In this document: piece after piece, positions 32,147 to 44,460 of the stretch | How the letters are laid out: each line of letters starts with the position of its first letter | How positions within the stretch are numbered: position 1 is the stretch's first letter | Assembly (NCBI RefSeq): GCF_047511655.1 | Contig: NC_133386.1 | Location: 131,753,866 to 131,817,865, forward strand | DNA: 64,000 nt | Direction: 5' to 3' | Source of the DNA: Castor canadensis | Taxonomy: Eukaryota; Chordata; Mammalia; Rodentia; Castoridae | The notes under the pieces: model-generated | What the model was told of the DNA's origin: nothing | The model's database searches: none | Seen by the model: the letters and a program-made list of their open reading frames with translations, nothing else | Program-made: the position numbers and the translations under genes

Positions 32147-32245
32147 GGGCTGGAGGTGTGACTCAAGTGGTAGAGTACCTGCCTAGCAAGTGTAAGGCCC
32201 TGACTTCAAACCCCAGTACAAAAAAAAAAAAAAAAAAAAAAAAAA
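32147..32245 (+). mobile_element. ID-like SINE with a long poly(A) tail
   Basis: gggctggaggtgtgactcaa, gcctagcaagtgtaaggccc, then an unbroken 26-base A-run at 32220-32245. The long pure tail suggests a young insertion. Confidence 0.9.
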
Positions 32246-32287
32246 TCAAGGATAAGAAAACGGAGAACAAGAACTAGAACAGATGGA

Positions 32288-32376
32288 AGGGCTGGGGTAC
32301 AGCCCAGTAGTAGAGAGCTTGTCTAGCATGTGCAAGGCTCTGGGTTTGGTCCCCAGTACTGCCAAAACAAACAAAA
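32288..32376 (+). mobile_element. ID SINE of a more classical subtype
   Basis: gggctggggtacagcccagt, gtctagcatgtgcaaggctc, gggtttggtccccagtac. It is closer to the classical rodent ID consensus than the tggctcaagtgg type common in this window. Confidence 0.8.
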
Positions 32377-32501
32377 GGAATGAACAGAAAAATGGAAAGC
32401 ATAAAAGAAATCATACATATGAACTCAATATGTCTATACTACATTAAGTGCAAATGCTCGAATACAAAGACAGATTTGCTGTTCATCAAAAGGCATTTAA
32501 A

Positions 32502-32716
32502 CCAGGTGCCAGTGGCTCACTCCTATAATCCTAGCTACTTGGGAGGCTGAAGTCAGGAGAATAGTGGTCTGAGGCCAGCCTGAGCAAACAGTTTGTAAGA
32601 CCCTATCTCCAAAACAAACCAGAGCACAATGGACCCGAGGTATGGCTCAGTGGTAGAACACTTGCTTTGCAAGTGTGAAGCACTGAGTGCAAACCCCAGT
32701 CCCACCTACCCTAAAA
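32502..32716 (+). mobile_element. Dimeric 7SL + ID-like SINE, with 14-base TSD
   Basis: ccaggtgccagtggctcact, then gaggccagcctgagcaaaca, then the ID-like unit aggtatggctcagtggtaga. The exact duplication aaaaggcatttaaa lies at 32488-32501 and 32717-32730. Confidence 0.9.
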
Positions 32717-32730
32717 AAAAGGCATTTAAA

Positions 32731-34545
32731 AGAGTGAAAGAAATCATAAATTAGGAAAAAACACTTAAACACACAACATCAGAAAAGAGCACAGATTCTG
32801 AATACATAAAGGAGTTCTAAGAAACAACAAGAAAAAGGTACAAATCCAATAGAAAAGAAAAACCAAATAAACATGAAAAAAACTCAACTTCAAAAATAAT
32901 TAGAGAATTTTAAATTAAAAATACAATTACAAAACCATTTGTCATTAGAGGAAATGCAAATTAAAATAACAGTGCCATTTCACTATGTGCTTATTAGAAT
33001 GGCTGAGATCCAAAACCGCTGAGAATAACAAAAGCTGATGAGGATGCAGAGGAAAAGGGACGTTCATTCCTTGCTGACGAAATGCAAAATAGAAGAGCTA
33101 TTTTAGAGGACAGTTGGCAGTTTCTCATAAACATCCTTTCCATACCACCTCACAGTTACACTCTATTCATTCAAGTAAACTGAAAACTTAAGTAAACTCG
33201 AAGTCTGTATGTGAGTGTTTATAACTTCCAAGTGACTGGATGAGGCCACCCACATCGCAAAGTGATTTAAAGTCAACTATTGTAGACGTCAACCGCATGT
33301 ATAAAATACTTTCACAGCAGCACCTACATTTGTGTTTGATTAAATAACTGGGCTGTAGCTTAGCCACGGTGACACATAAAATTAATCGTCACACTGTGTG
33401 TAATGGAATAGTATTCAGTGATAAAAAGGAGCAAGCTATGAACTTGGAAGAAATGATTGAATTTGAAATGAGTTTTGTTAAGTGAAATAAACCAGAGCAA
33501 ACAGGCTATATATTGTGTGATTATACAAATCTGACATGCCAGAAAAAGAAAAACAATAGGGCTAGAAAATAGATTGGTGGTTGGCCGAGGTTTGGGGAGG
33601 GGAGTTCTCTGCAAAGGGAATTTTTAAAGAGACTGAACTCTGTATGGAGTGGTGCATACATGACACTACGCAACTGTCAAAACCTGTCAAAACTCACCAC
33701 ACACAAAGTGAACTTTAATGCATGTGGAATTGGAAAACCAATCAACCAGAAGATCAAGGGCTCCCAGGATGGAATGCAGTCTGTGACAAAGGGAGCTAAC
33801 TATATTGCAAATGTATGAATCAACATTGGAAGTGGGTAGAGGAAAAAGAGGCTGATCCAAGTAGCTTAAAAAACAAAACAAAACAATAACAACAAAAACA
33901 ATGTTTTGACTAAAACTGTGAGACTAAAAGCAAAAGAAATTCCACAGAGATATTGTGTTGTAGTAGGCAAAGTTATCTCTCGCAGGAATATGGGGTCCCG
34001 GTTCTGAAACTACTGCACGGGTGTGCTGAGATGGATGGTGGATGATGGGTGCTAGATTTCTCACACTTAGGGAGGGCAGTTACACAGAGCAAGTGGGAGA
34101 GCTACAAAGGACAATCTAATACTGGGTTAGAGTCACAGACATCCGCTACATTAACTGAATACAGGTTTAGATGGATACATACAGAAATAATTATAGATAT
34201 CTGTGCAGCCATCATTAGCATATGCACATATATTTCCTAGCGCTTTCCTAGAATTAGTGACACCTCAGTAGCAGTGGTCACACCCAACTCTCAGATGGTT
34301 TCTAATACCATCTTCCAATAAAAAGAACCCGCGTTACTTGGAGAAATGGCTGGTTCTAGAGTGGAGATGGGAAACACACGCACACGGTGAGCCTGGAGAA
34401 CACTGTAGTGCCAGAAAATAAGGAAGTGTTTTACAGACAAAGGACAAAGGAACCAGTTCAAACATCTCCAATGATCAAAGCTGAAACAATTCCAGCCACA
34501 AAATAATGTAGTGCTATGTTACAACCTAAAGTTTAAAATAAGCAT
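32731..34545 (+). mobile_element. L1M ORF2 3' part and 3' UTR
   Basis: Classic sense landmarks: attagaggaaatgcaaatta, gaatggctgagatccaaaac, gatgaggatgcagaggaaaa, ttggcagtttctcataaaca, then the 3' UTR (attggtggttggccgaggtt). After 33720 a second old L1 3' UTR (gttttgactaaaactgtgag) is apposed. Confidence 0.75.
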
Positions 34546-34659
34546 TAAGGGGTTGGGGAGGTGGCTCAAGTGGCAGAGCCCTTGCCTAGCAGGTGTGAGT
34601 GGGGCTCTGAGTTCAATCCTCAGTACTGCAAGTCCTATTGACAAAAAAAAAAAAAAAAT
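34546..34659 (+). mobile_element. ID-like SINE
   Basis: ggttggggaggtggctcaag, cttgcctagcaggtgtgagt, gagttcaatcctcagtactg, and a poly(A) tail of 16. A few extra bases sit before the B box. Confidence 0.8.
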
Positions 34660-35337
34660 GATTGAATACAGCAAAAAAGGGAGAAGAGACAAATCTCTCA
34701 TACAGAATTCTCAACACCTTATGTAGATATGCTCCCCTCCAGAAGAGGGGAACTTTCTCCTACCTTGATTGTGGAGTGTGCTTAGTAATTTTCTTTCCAA
34801 GGGTATCACATTGATAAATTACGTTGAAAGTATGTTCCCTTGATATAGTGTGATGAGAACTTCTCTTCTGTGGTAGTCTTCTGCAAAACCTATAACCTAC
34901 GTCTTGTGGTTACCACAAGGAAAATAACAGACAACCCAAACTGAGAGACAATCTTCAGACTACCTGGCTCCCCAAACTGTCAAGGTTGAAAAACCAGGAA
35001 AGACTGTCATAGACGAGAGAAGACTAAGGACACATGATGACTAATGGAGTGTGGTATTTTGGATAGCATCATGGAACAGAAGAAAGAACATTAGTGGAAA
35101 AACTAGTAAAACCCAAATAAAGTATGCAGTTTAGTTAATAGTAATGTACCCAAGGTGGTTTCTCGGTTGTGACAAACATACACAGTAATGCCAGATGTTA
35201 CAACAGAGGAAACTGGATGAGCGGTATACAGGGCTTCTCTACTATCTTGGCAACTGGATGAGCGGTATACAGGGCTTCTCTACTATCTTGGCAACTTTTC
35301 TCTAAATGTAAAATTATTCTAAAATGTATTTATTTTT
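34660..35337 (+). mobile_element. L1M 3' UTR and terminus
   Basis: gttaccacaaggaaaataac, aatggagtgtggtattttgg, ttagttaatagtaatgtacc, ending ctctaaatgtaaaattattc taaaatg. The tandem duplication at 35211-35292 lies in its last 130 bases. Confidence 0.6.
35211..35292. repeat. Perfect 41-base tandem duplication
   Basis: The unit starting aactggatgagcggtataca at 35211 repeats without a mismatch at 35252-35292. It lies in an otherwise diverged old L1 3' UTR, so the duplication is much younger than the LINE. Confidence 0.95.
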
Positions 35338-35552
35338 GCCAGGCGCTGGTGGCTCACACCTGTAATCCTAGCTACTCAGGAGGCAGAGATCAGGAGGATC
35401 CCGGTTCGAAGCCACCCCTGGCTAACAGTTCAGGAGACCCTATCTCAAAAAACCCTTCACAAAAAAAAAAGGCAGGCGTGGGGGGGGGGTGGCTGGTGTA
35501 GTGGCTCAAGGTGAAGGCTCTGAGTTCAAGCCCCAGTACCACAAAAAATATA
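35338..35552 (+). mobile_element. Dimeric 7SL + ID-like SINE
   Basis: gccaggcgctggtggctcac, tactcaggaggcagagatca, ggttcgaagccacccctggc, then the shortened ID-like unit ggctggtgtagtggctcaag gtgaaggctctgag. This is the subtype with a deletion inside the ID-like unit, also seen at 47119 and 48841. Confidence 0.85.
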
Positions 35553-36170
35553 TACATTTATTTATTTTCTAAAATATGATTACCTATACATCACATTGCA
35601 AAAAATAAGTAGTGCAAGGTGATCCATCATTGGCTAAGATGGAAATCACACCTTGCTGGTAGGATTTTAAATTAACACACGTGACAGATATCTAGCAAAG
35701 CTGAATTAATTCATATATATTCCTGAGCCTACAGAAACTTGCACATGTACAAAAAATATTTCTAGCATAATTTTCACAGCAGAAAAACTAGAAAACATCT
35801 ACTACAAGAGACTGAAAAATTGTGGTATATCCATCCAATAGCATACTATATCTACAGTCACAATAATGACAGCTACATCCATTGACACAGCAGTTTCTTA
35901 CAAATATAACATTGAGTGAAAAAAGCAAATTGTGGAAGGATAGATTCAGAATAACTCCATTTATATAAAGTTCAAAAACTAAATAGTGGCACACAAGTAG
36001 ATGATTGTCAATGCAGCCAAGGAAGTCACACAGACCAGTGCACTAGCAAATAATATCCTATTTTTTAACTTGGGTCGTGGCGACACAGATGTTGGATTTG
36101 TAATTATTCTTTTAACTATACTCTTCTGTGTTATAAAATTGTAAATCTAAGAAATTATTAAATAAGAGTG
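35553..36170 (+). mobile_element. L1 3' region
   Basis: caccttgctggtaggatttt, ctgaaaaattgtggtatatc catccaatag, gaataactccatttatataa, then a 3' UTR. Confidence 0.65.
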
Positions 36171-36494
36171 TAGAAGCATCCATTTCTACCTACTAACCTC
36201 TTTCTAGCAATTTAGCTGCTGACCTTCACAGAGCCAGCCCCACTCACTCCATCCTCACTGCTGATGGAGACAAGGTTGGTGTCACTTGGGCATGACCTTC
36301 ACCCACTCTTCCAGCCTTCCTCCCAAGCTCTCTAGTGCTGCTCCACTATTTCTACCATCAGTACATACCTCTCGCAATTCTGTGGCCAGACAGTCCTTTT
36401 TCAGTCAAAAACCATGTGCTGGGAACTGTTCTATGGTCAGTGGATACAGGAGGAAACAAACTTTTTTCTAAACAAGTTTATATGATGCTCACGA
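36171..36494. other. Unassigned sequence
   Basis: No repeat or gene recognised between two oppositely oriented L1 blocks. Confidence 0.4.
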
Positions 36495-37324
36495 TCATGA
36501 CTGTGATGGTGACCGTCAGTCTCCTGGGTGTGAAGTTCCATATTATTGTGTGTCTGAGTTGCATTTTCCTGATGGCTAATTATGTTGAGTCTATCTGGAT
36601 GTGCTTATAGGCCATCTATATATAAACTTTGGAGAAATTTCTATTCATATTATTTATTCATTTGTAAATTGGGTTATCTTTTTAAAACTGAATTGTAAAG
36701 AGTTCTTTACATATTTTGGATATTCACATTATCAAATATTTGATTTGTGAATACTCTCTCCCATTGTGTGGTTGTCTTTCCACTGTCTTCACAGTGTCTT
36801 TTGATGCACAAAAGTTTTAGGTTTGATGAAAATCAACTTACTAAATTCCTTCTTGTGGATTGTGGTTTTGGTTTCCTTGTCCAATTCGAAGTCACAGAGC
36901 TTTAAACCTGTGTTTTAAGAGTTTTGTAGTTTTAACTCTTATAAATAGGCTTAATTTTTATAGTATATGGTGTTAGGTAGTGATCCAAATTCATTCTTTT
37001 GCATGTGGATATATAGTTAACATCATTTGTTGAAAAGAGCAACTGATTTTGAATAATTGATTTTGCATCCTACAATCTTGGTAGACTTGTTTATTAGTTC
37101 TTATGATTTAGTTTCCAGTGGAATTTCTAGATAGAAATTAAAGTCATTTAAGTCATTTGTGAATAGAGTTTTACTTCTTTTAAAATCAGAATGCAATTTA
37201 TTTTTCTTGCCTTATTGCACGAACTAGAACCTCCAGTACAGTGTTGAGTAAAAGAGACAAGAGAAAATATCCTTGATTGTAAGGGGAAAGTATTCATTTT
37301 TTCACCATTAAGTTTGATGTTAGC

Positions 37325-37668
37325 TTTTTTTGAGGGGTGGGGGTGGTACTGGGGTTTGAAATCAGGGCCTGTGCTTGCTAGGCAAGTGCTCTACCACTTG
37401 AGCCACATCTCTGACCCTGTTTTGCTTTTTTGGTTATTTTTCAGATAGGGTCTCACTTTTTTACCTGAGGCCAGACTTGGACTGAAATCCTACCACCTGT
37501 GCCTCTCACATAGGTGGGATTACAGGTGTGAGATACCACATCTGGCTTATTGATTGAGATGGGGATCTTGCTAACTTTTTTGCCTGTACTTCCCTTGAAC
37601 TACAATCCTCTCTATCTCCACCTCCTGAGTAGCTGGGATTACAGGTGTGAGCCACTGCACTTGGCTGG
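37325..37668 (-). mobile_element. Trimeric SINE (antisense): ID-like + 7SL + 7SL
   Basis: Antisense ID unit (tgcttgctaggcaagtgctc, taccacttgagcc), first 7SL unit (cagatagggtctcacttttt, aggtgggattacaggtgtga), second 7SL unit (tcctgagtagctgggattac). A TG/G-rich stretch follows on its 5' side. Confidence 0.8.
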
Positions 37669-37928
37669 CTGTGTGTATGTGTGTGTGTGTTGGGGGGGGG
37701 TTGTAGATGCCCTTTATCAGGCATAGGAATTTCCTGTTTGTAGTCTGCTCAGAGCTTTTACTGAACATACATGTTGAATTTTGTCAGAATTTGTCTACAT
37801 TTTAGATAATCATGTTTTTTCTTCTTAAATTTGTGAATTACAGTAACTACTTTTCAAATGTTAAAATAAGCCTGCATTCTTGGGATAAATTCCACTTGCT
37901 CATAATGAGCTATCCTTTTCAAGATTGA

Positions 37929-38008
37929 TTTTGTGGTAATGGGGTTTGAACTCAGGGCTTCACACTTGTAAGGCAGGTGCTCTACTACTTGAGCCTCACT
38001 GCCAGCTT
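37929..38008 (-). mobile_element. ID-like SINE
   Basis: gggtttgaactcagggcttc, cacttgtaaggcaggtgctc, tactacttgagcctcactgc. Confidence 0.85.
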
Positions 38009-38522
38009 AAGTTAGATTTGGCTTACTAAATTTTTGCATCTACGTTTATGAGAGATACCAGATTGTGGTATTCTTTCTTGCAATTTTTTTTTTTCTGTTT
38101 TTGGTATCAAGGAAGTACAGCTACATAGGATGAGTTGAGAAGAATTTCCTTCTCCTCCACTTTCTGCAAGAGTTTGCATAGAATTTGCCTAGTTTCTTTC
38201 TTAAGCATTTGGTGGAATTTACCAATGAACTCATCTGGGCCTGGAGTAGTCTACATGGGAAGGTTTTAAAGTATAAATTCAATTTGTCTATTTTTCCATG
38301 CAGTTCTATCAGTTTTTTCCATTATATAGTTAGAAATTCTGTTATTAGGCTCATATGGTTTTAGGGTTATGTCTCTTGATAAGTTGAACTTTTCTCACTA
38401 TGAAATAATGTTCTTTATCCCTAATACTATTCTTTGCTTTGAAATCTACTTTATTGGACATTTATATAGTCACATCAATTTTCTTTGTATATCATGAGAT
38501 ATATTTTAATACATTTACTTTT

Positions 38523-38609
38523 GTAGATTTTTTTGGCATACTTGGGATTGAACTCAGGGCCTCATGCTTGCTATGCAGGCACTCTACCACTTGAGCCACT
38601 CCCAACTCC
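38523..38609 (-). mobile_element. ID-like SINE, with 17-base TSD
   Basis: gggattgaactcagggcctc, atgcttgctatgcaggcact, ccacttgagccactccc. It is flanked by ttaatacaYttactttt (38506-38522 and 38610-38626, one mismatch). Confidence 0.9.
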
Positions 38610-40290
38610 TTAATACACTTACTTTTAATCTATTTGTGTCTCTTTTAAAAAATGTACTTCGTGTAGGCAGCAAATAGTTAGGTCTTGCTTGTAAATTAAA
38701 TAATGATCTATGCCTTTTAGTTGGAGGTACATCATTTACATTTAGTGTGATTAGATTTAAATCTATAATCTTGCTATTTGATCGATCTCCTGTTTTCATG
38801 TATACTTATCCATTATCCCTTAATGACAACATCCTAAATAACCTTAGTATATTACCAAAATCATCACCTTAATTTTTGAAAGCTACTGTCAGCCAACATA
38901 CAATTCTAGTCCCAATTTCTTTCAGTACTTTATAAATGTTGTTTTATTAATTTCTTGCTTGAATGGTTTCTGAAAATAAACATGAGTTTTATTTTTGTTT
39001 CTTTGTATGGAACATCTCCTCATCTAACCTGGTGCCTTAAAATTTTTCTCTTTATCATTGATTTTGAGGAGTTCTGTTAAGTGTCTTGGTGTAATTTTTT
39101 TCCTGTTTCTTGTGCAGGAGTTAATTGAGCTTCTTAGATATGTGGCTACATGGTTTTCATCAAATTTGGGGACTTTTGGCCATTCTTTTCAAGTACTTTT
39201 TCTTGTCTCCCATACTCTGTATTTCCTTAGAGTACCCCATTTTACATATATTAAACTTTTTGAGGTTGTCTCCCACTTAATTGCTGTAAATTTAAGAAAT
39301 TATTTTAAAAGTTATTTTTTCTCATTTTGGGTAGTTTTTATTATGTCATTATTCTCATTAGTTTTTCTTCTGAAATGCCTAATTTGCTGTTAATTTTATT
39401 TCATTATATTTATTTATGCAAGTATATATTATATATATATTTATAGCTCAGACATTATAGTTTTCATCTCTGAAAGTTTAGTTTTGTGTCATCTATATCT
39501 CTTAACGTCTGAACATATCTAATGCAACTACAATTGAATGTGTTTGGCTGCCTAGTCCCACATCTGTATTAATCCTGGGTCAGTTTTGATTGACTTTTCT
39601 TATTATGGGTTGTATTTTCCTGCTTCTTTGCAAACCTAATAATTTTTATCTAATGCTAACAATTGTGAAAGAACCTCACTGAGCACTTTTGTATTTATAT
39701 AAATATTCTTGAACTTTGTTCTGGGATGTAGTTAAGTCACTTGGGAAAAGTTTGATAAGATTTGCTAAGGAAGACTATAGCAGCATTCCCTACTACTGAG
39801 ACAAAAATGCTTCTGAGTACTCTACCCAATGTTTTGTGAAGTAGTAGGCTTTCTAGACTGGTGGGAACGAACAGGCACTATTCCTGGGCAGCTACTGTTT
39901 CCCTCAATCCTTCCTGGTGCTTTTCTTCTTAGCTTGGATAGTTTCTTCATATGTATGCACAGATCTCTGATGAATACTTGAGAAGTCCTTCCACAGAACT
40001 CAGTTCTCTCTCTCTAATGGTACTTTGCCCTGAACAATCTTGCTAACTTGGTCTCTCTGGACTCAGGTGTCTGCTCAACTAATGGAGTCTGCCAAGCTAT
40101 GCCTGTGTTCTGCTCCCTGTGATTGACCTGGAGACTCTATTCTGTGCAGGAGCAACCATAGGCTTCACCAGTAATGCCCATCCCCAAAGAATTCTGGTTG
40201 TTGTTGCATGATGTCCAATGTCTTGAAAATCATTGTAATATATTGTTATTCTTGTTTCAGGCAAAAGAGAAAATCTAGTCACTTTTACTC

Positions 40291-42483
40291 CATTTTGGCC
40301 AGAATCAAAAGACCATGGCCTAGGAGTCCTACTGAGGCATGTTTTTAAGTTAAAATGGTCTAGGAGGAAGGGAAAGAGGAAAACAGAGGAGAGGGGAGAA
40401 GAGAAAAAGAAAGGAGGTAGTATAGAAGCAGGAGGAAGGGGAGAAGGAGGAGGAGCTTATGCTGCATAGAAAACAGATAATTTCAGGAGGAAAATTCTCA
40501 AGAAGGTCAGAGGGGTGCAATCCTAGTCCTTGGTGGAGGGGGTGACCTCACCAAGGAACTGGAAAACTTTTCCTTTGTGACTAAAGTCAAGTATACTGGT
40601 TTAGCTGTGAGTAGGTCAGTAGAAATAGTGCTTTGGGGGAAGTGACCTTATTTCATTCTCCCAGCAGACCGTAAGACAAGGTACTGAGAGGAAGTCAGTC
40701 ATTTAGGAAGAGACTCTAGGAAACACACTATGGGAGTGGGAAAGTGAAGCAGAGAGAAGGAGGTAGCGAATAAAAGAAACGTTATCAAGCAAGTTACCAC
40801 TGTAACTGAGGCTTAACGTGGGTGAATGTACTTCAGAGTGATCTAACTGAAGAGGGCTGGGTTAATTTCACATGAACTTCCGTTAGCATTCAGTTGAATG
40901 AGGGGCATTAGTACACCCACTACTTTGGTTCCCTGCACAGCACAAAGTGGCCCTAGTGGCTAGAGAAAGCCCTTAGCAGAAAAGGCAAATGTTCACAGGT
41001 CAAGCCCAGCCAGCCTGTCATTGATGGAGAGACTTTTAGGAGTGGGGCATTGATGGCATTTCAGCATATGCTAAAGGTGGTCATAGCTGCTTTGCTGACA
41101 GTATTTCATCTATTCAGTGTGAGGCCAGGGCACTACCCAAGGTGGAGGTTTGAGCAGAGAGGAAATGTGAGCCTCAAGGTATCCTGAGTGAGACTGCATG
41201 GGCCCCACATGCTACTGCTGTTGGTAATTGGACTTTCATTTGCAAACAAGAACACACTTGTGCACATGCAACCATTCCCCCACACTTCCACAGTGGTGAC
41301 AGAGAACAGGGCTGTCTATGGCACCTAGCAGATACACCATGGCCAAGATGCCACAGAGACAGAGTCACTAAAGATCAGATTCCCAAGAGTCTACCCAAGA
41401 TGACAAAAAGCCTCTCTAGAGAGCAGCTGAAGACTTGATATCAAAAGTGTGTTCTGAAGTCCAGCAGCAGCGGTTTTATGTTTAAAATGTGTAACATTGA
41501 TTCCAGCCTAGCACGGAATCTGAATCTATTGCATCAGAATCTGCACTTTTAATAAGATGCCCAGGTGAGGCGAAGACACACTGAAGCCAGGGACCTGCCG
41601 GCCTCGTGCTTGCTTGGGGTCATGGTCAGCCTCTTTTACCTCACTTATTCCTCTGGTTTCTGGGGCAGCTCAGGTGGCTCTACCTTCAATTTTAGGCTCT
41701 GGTGTGCTCCAGGGAGAGACAGCACTGAATTACCCCTCCTCCTTTGCTTCTGGCAAGGCTCTGTGTTCTCATAGTTGAACACAGAAAATCACTAGAAAAT
41801 AGTTCTAGTTGAAAATCACTAGAACTCTGTTCCTCATAATGATTATGAAGACATGAGCTAGAATCATTGTCAGGAAAGTATGATAAGGCATTTCTAAAAT
41901 TTACCATCTAAAATGGTTAAAATTAACAACAACAACAACAACAATGTCCTGTTGCTTAATTTATTTTAACTGTAGTAATCCGGAAAAGTCGTCAATGCAA
42001 AAATGACTCATTCACTGAAGGTTCTGAATAAGATTCTAAAATCACCACCCATGGTTTTCCTGTGCTTTGAAGTGACAGAACAAATGACACCAGAGATGGG
42101 CACTGTCCCGAGTCCAGAATGGATGATACACAAACATCTCACAACAATAACATCCTCATCTAAAAACAATCTGAAATGAGGATGTTATTTCTGCGATTCG
42201 CTTGTGCATTTTAGTTAATAAGCATTTGTGCACCTGTGTGCACAGACCTAAAACCAGGATGGTTTGTGGGTTTTTGTACAGATGATCAATAAACTTGCTG
42301 ATGCTTCTGCCATGAAGACCTTGTTCTAAGTATACAAAGAAGAATTCACATCTCAGAGCAAAACCTTCATGGTATAAAAATGAGAAGAGTCATAAAGAGA
42401 TACAAATGAGGAGGCTAAGGGACAGTCTGGGAAGTGTTTCAGGAGGTGACTTTGGAGATGAAGGGTGAGAAGAGAGTTTAATT
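40291..42483. other. SINE-free gap with a GA-rich tract and a MER5-like relic
   Basis: A purine-rich run lies at about 40366-40455. About 41470-41575 resembles MER5A (ttgcatcagaatctgcactt, then ttaataagatgcccaggtga). The rest is unassigned. It is the largest SINE-free stretch within the repeat-dense half. Confidence 0.45.
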
Positions 42484-42497
42484 AACAATTAGAGGTA

Positions 42498-42575
42498 GGG
42501 CTGGAGGAGTGGCTCAAGTGGTAAAGTGCTTGCCTAGCAAGTGCGAGGCCCTGAGTTCAAACCCTAGTGCTGCAA
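42498..42575 (+). mobile_element. ID-like SINE, with TSD
   Basis: ggctggaggagtggctcaag, cttgcctagcaagtgcgagg, gagttcaaaccctagtgctg. It is flanked by aacaattaRaggta. Confidence 0.9.
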
Positions 42576-42590
42576 AAACAATTAAAGGTA

Positions 42591-43391
42591 AACACACTGG
42601 ATGAGGAAAAGACAGGCTGTATAAGGGGAAAGGGCTTGTTAGGGTTTTTTTCCAGCAAGATGACGATCCATACTACGAAAGAAAAACTCAAGACACATAG
42701 CTCTTTAGATCATGTCACAACTATGCCTAACTCCACAGATCCTGACAATGCTTTGCTGGCAGATGGGAGAATGACAGCCTCTAGATGACTGCTCTGAGTC
42801 TACTGCTCCCTAGTCATGCCACACCCAAGCTATTTCCCACCCCAGCTCTGGGTGCTATGCCTACTGTATTCTTCCACATCTTTGTCCATATAGTAAATAT
42901 CTACTCACCTTCCAGCCTCAGCTCCAGCATGGCCTTTATTTCTTAAAAACACTTAAAATTCTCTCCCACTCAAAACACTGACTCTTCTCTTCAGCATGGA
43001 TGTGATACCATGGACAGGTGGTAACAAGCAGAAAAGAGTTGGAAGGAAAGGAGTTGATCCTGGCTAGAACAACTTAAAGCTGGAGTATTTTGAAGAAATA
43101 CAGTCATAGATGTCCCAAGACAGTGAGTTTGCTGCAAGGATGAGCTATTGTGGATAAGTCACCAAAAAATTAAAGGGAACACATCTACCCATCTACCTCC
43201 TTCTGGCCTTCCACATCTTCCTCATCTTCTGTTATGAGATGAACCCAGTGGCACCCCCACCAGAACTTACTCCTCTCATTATTCAAGGTCAGTGCACCAG
43301 CAGTTCTCCATCCTGCATCATAAACTTTCTCCTTTCCACTGGATCAATCCTATCAGGAATCCCAATTCCTCACACTGAAACAAAACAACTC
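42591..43391. other. Unassigned, with an L2-like stretch
   Basis: About 42785-42960 has L2-like 3' region wording (cagcctcagctccagcatgg). Otherwise nothing is recognised. Confidence 0.4.
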
Positions 43392-43503
43392 TTAGTCCCA
43401 GGTGCTGTCCCACACACCTGTAGTTCCAGCTGCTTGGGAGACTGAAGCAGGGTAACTGGAGCCCAGGAGTTTGAGATGAGCCTGGGCAACATAGTAAAAC
43501 TTC
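43392..43503 (+). mobile_element. 7SL-derived monomer, ancient (FLAM/PB1-like)
   Basis: ccacacacctgtagttccag, tgcttgggagactgaagcag, gcccaggagtttgagatgag, cctgggcaacatagtaaaac. It keeps a 'gcccaggagtttgag' stretch seen in the oldest 7SL monomers. An AT microsatellite (43512-43543) follows as its tail. Confidence 0.75.
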
Positions 43504-44039
43504 ATGTCATATGTATATATATATATATATATGTTATATATAGTAAACCTTTTGATCCCACTTGCCCTTCCAACTGCCTCTTGCCTTATTTCTCTGCTCG
43601 TCTTTTCACAGTGAATCATTGAATTATCTATACTGCAATTGTCTCTTCTCATTCTTCTACAGTTTTGTCCCCAAGTCCATCAAAAATGATCTTCTCAAGA
43701 TTCCCAGTGACTTCCACAAAGCCAACTCCTTGGATCCTCACCTTGTTGACTTAGTTGCAAAAATTCTGTGTCCAAGACACCACAATTTCTAGCTTCCTCC
43801 TCCCATCCTTCCAGCCATGCTTTCCTTTTCAGTCTTATTTCTGGTTCAGTCTCATTTTTCTGATCCCTATGTGCTGTACTGACCTAGGGCTCAGTCTTTA
43901 GAGATCTTTTCTTCTCTGTCTACTTGGACTCACCAACTTGAGGTCTAGTACGCACCCTGACATCCTTCCTCTAAATGAGGCCTTTCTACAGTCTTTCCTA
44001 TTTCACCTGATGGCCATTCTACCCTCTCAAGATGCTTAG
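43504..44039. other. AT microsatellite then old LINE-like sequence
   Basis: After (TA)n at 43512-43543 the text (tcaagattcccagtgacttc; agggctcagtctttagagat; gacctagggctcagtcttta) resembles an old LINE, possibly L2/CR1-type, but I cannot name it. No gene. Confidence 0.35.
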
Positions 44040-44460
44040 GTAAAAAACCTTGTTGTTGAGGGTGGTGTCAGCAAAATAGCAGAGGAGGCAGTTCCAAGCT
44101 CCTATCTTCCCCTGCTACCCCCATCCCACAGAAACATCGAAAAATAAGCCAAAACTGTCAGAACCAATTTTGTCAGAATTCTAGAAAACAGTGAAAGGTT
44201 TACAGCAATAACCAAATACTGATTTAAAAAACAAAGAGGCAATTTCAAAACTATATGGTAGTTACCAGGAACTAGGGGAAGCAGGGGTGGGGAGTTACTG
44301 TTTAAAGGGTACAGAGTTTCAGTTTGGGTTGGAGTTCTGGAGATGGATAGTGGTGATGGCTGCACATCTATGAATATGCTTAATGTCAACAAATTACTCT
44401 TTAATATTTTAAATAGTAATTTTATGCTATGTATATTTTACAATTGGAAAAAGGAAAGGT
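44040..44460 (+). mobile_element. Old L1 fragments (5' start and 3' UTR pieces)
   Basis: aaaatagcagaggaggcagt resembles an L1M 5' start. acaaagaggcaatttcaaaa through gatggatagtggtgatggct resembles an L1 3' UTR. Confidence 0.5.

Larger units (their letters stand above)
36495..40290 (-). mobile_element. Long L1M element, antisense, with three nested SINEs
   Basis: Reading 3' to 5' of the LINE: ORF2/3' wording (tgcattttcctgatggctaa, tgatgcacaaaagttttagg, tcattcttttgcatgtggat), ORF2 interior (tcatctgggcctggagtagt, tattctttgctttgaaatct), then the 5' part to about 40290 (gaactttgttctgggatgta, actctacccaatgttttgtg). This is the longest near-contiguous LINE here, about 3.3 kb without the SINEs. All frames are broken. 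Confidence 0.75.

Noticed and set aside
39058-39393. 111-codon open frame
   Set aside because: Lies within an antisense L1M element; a LINE shadow.
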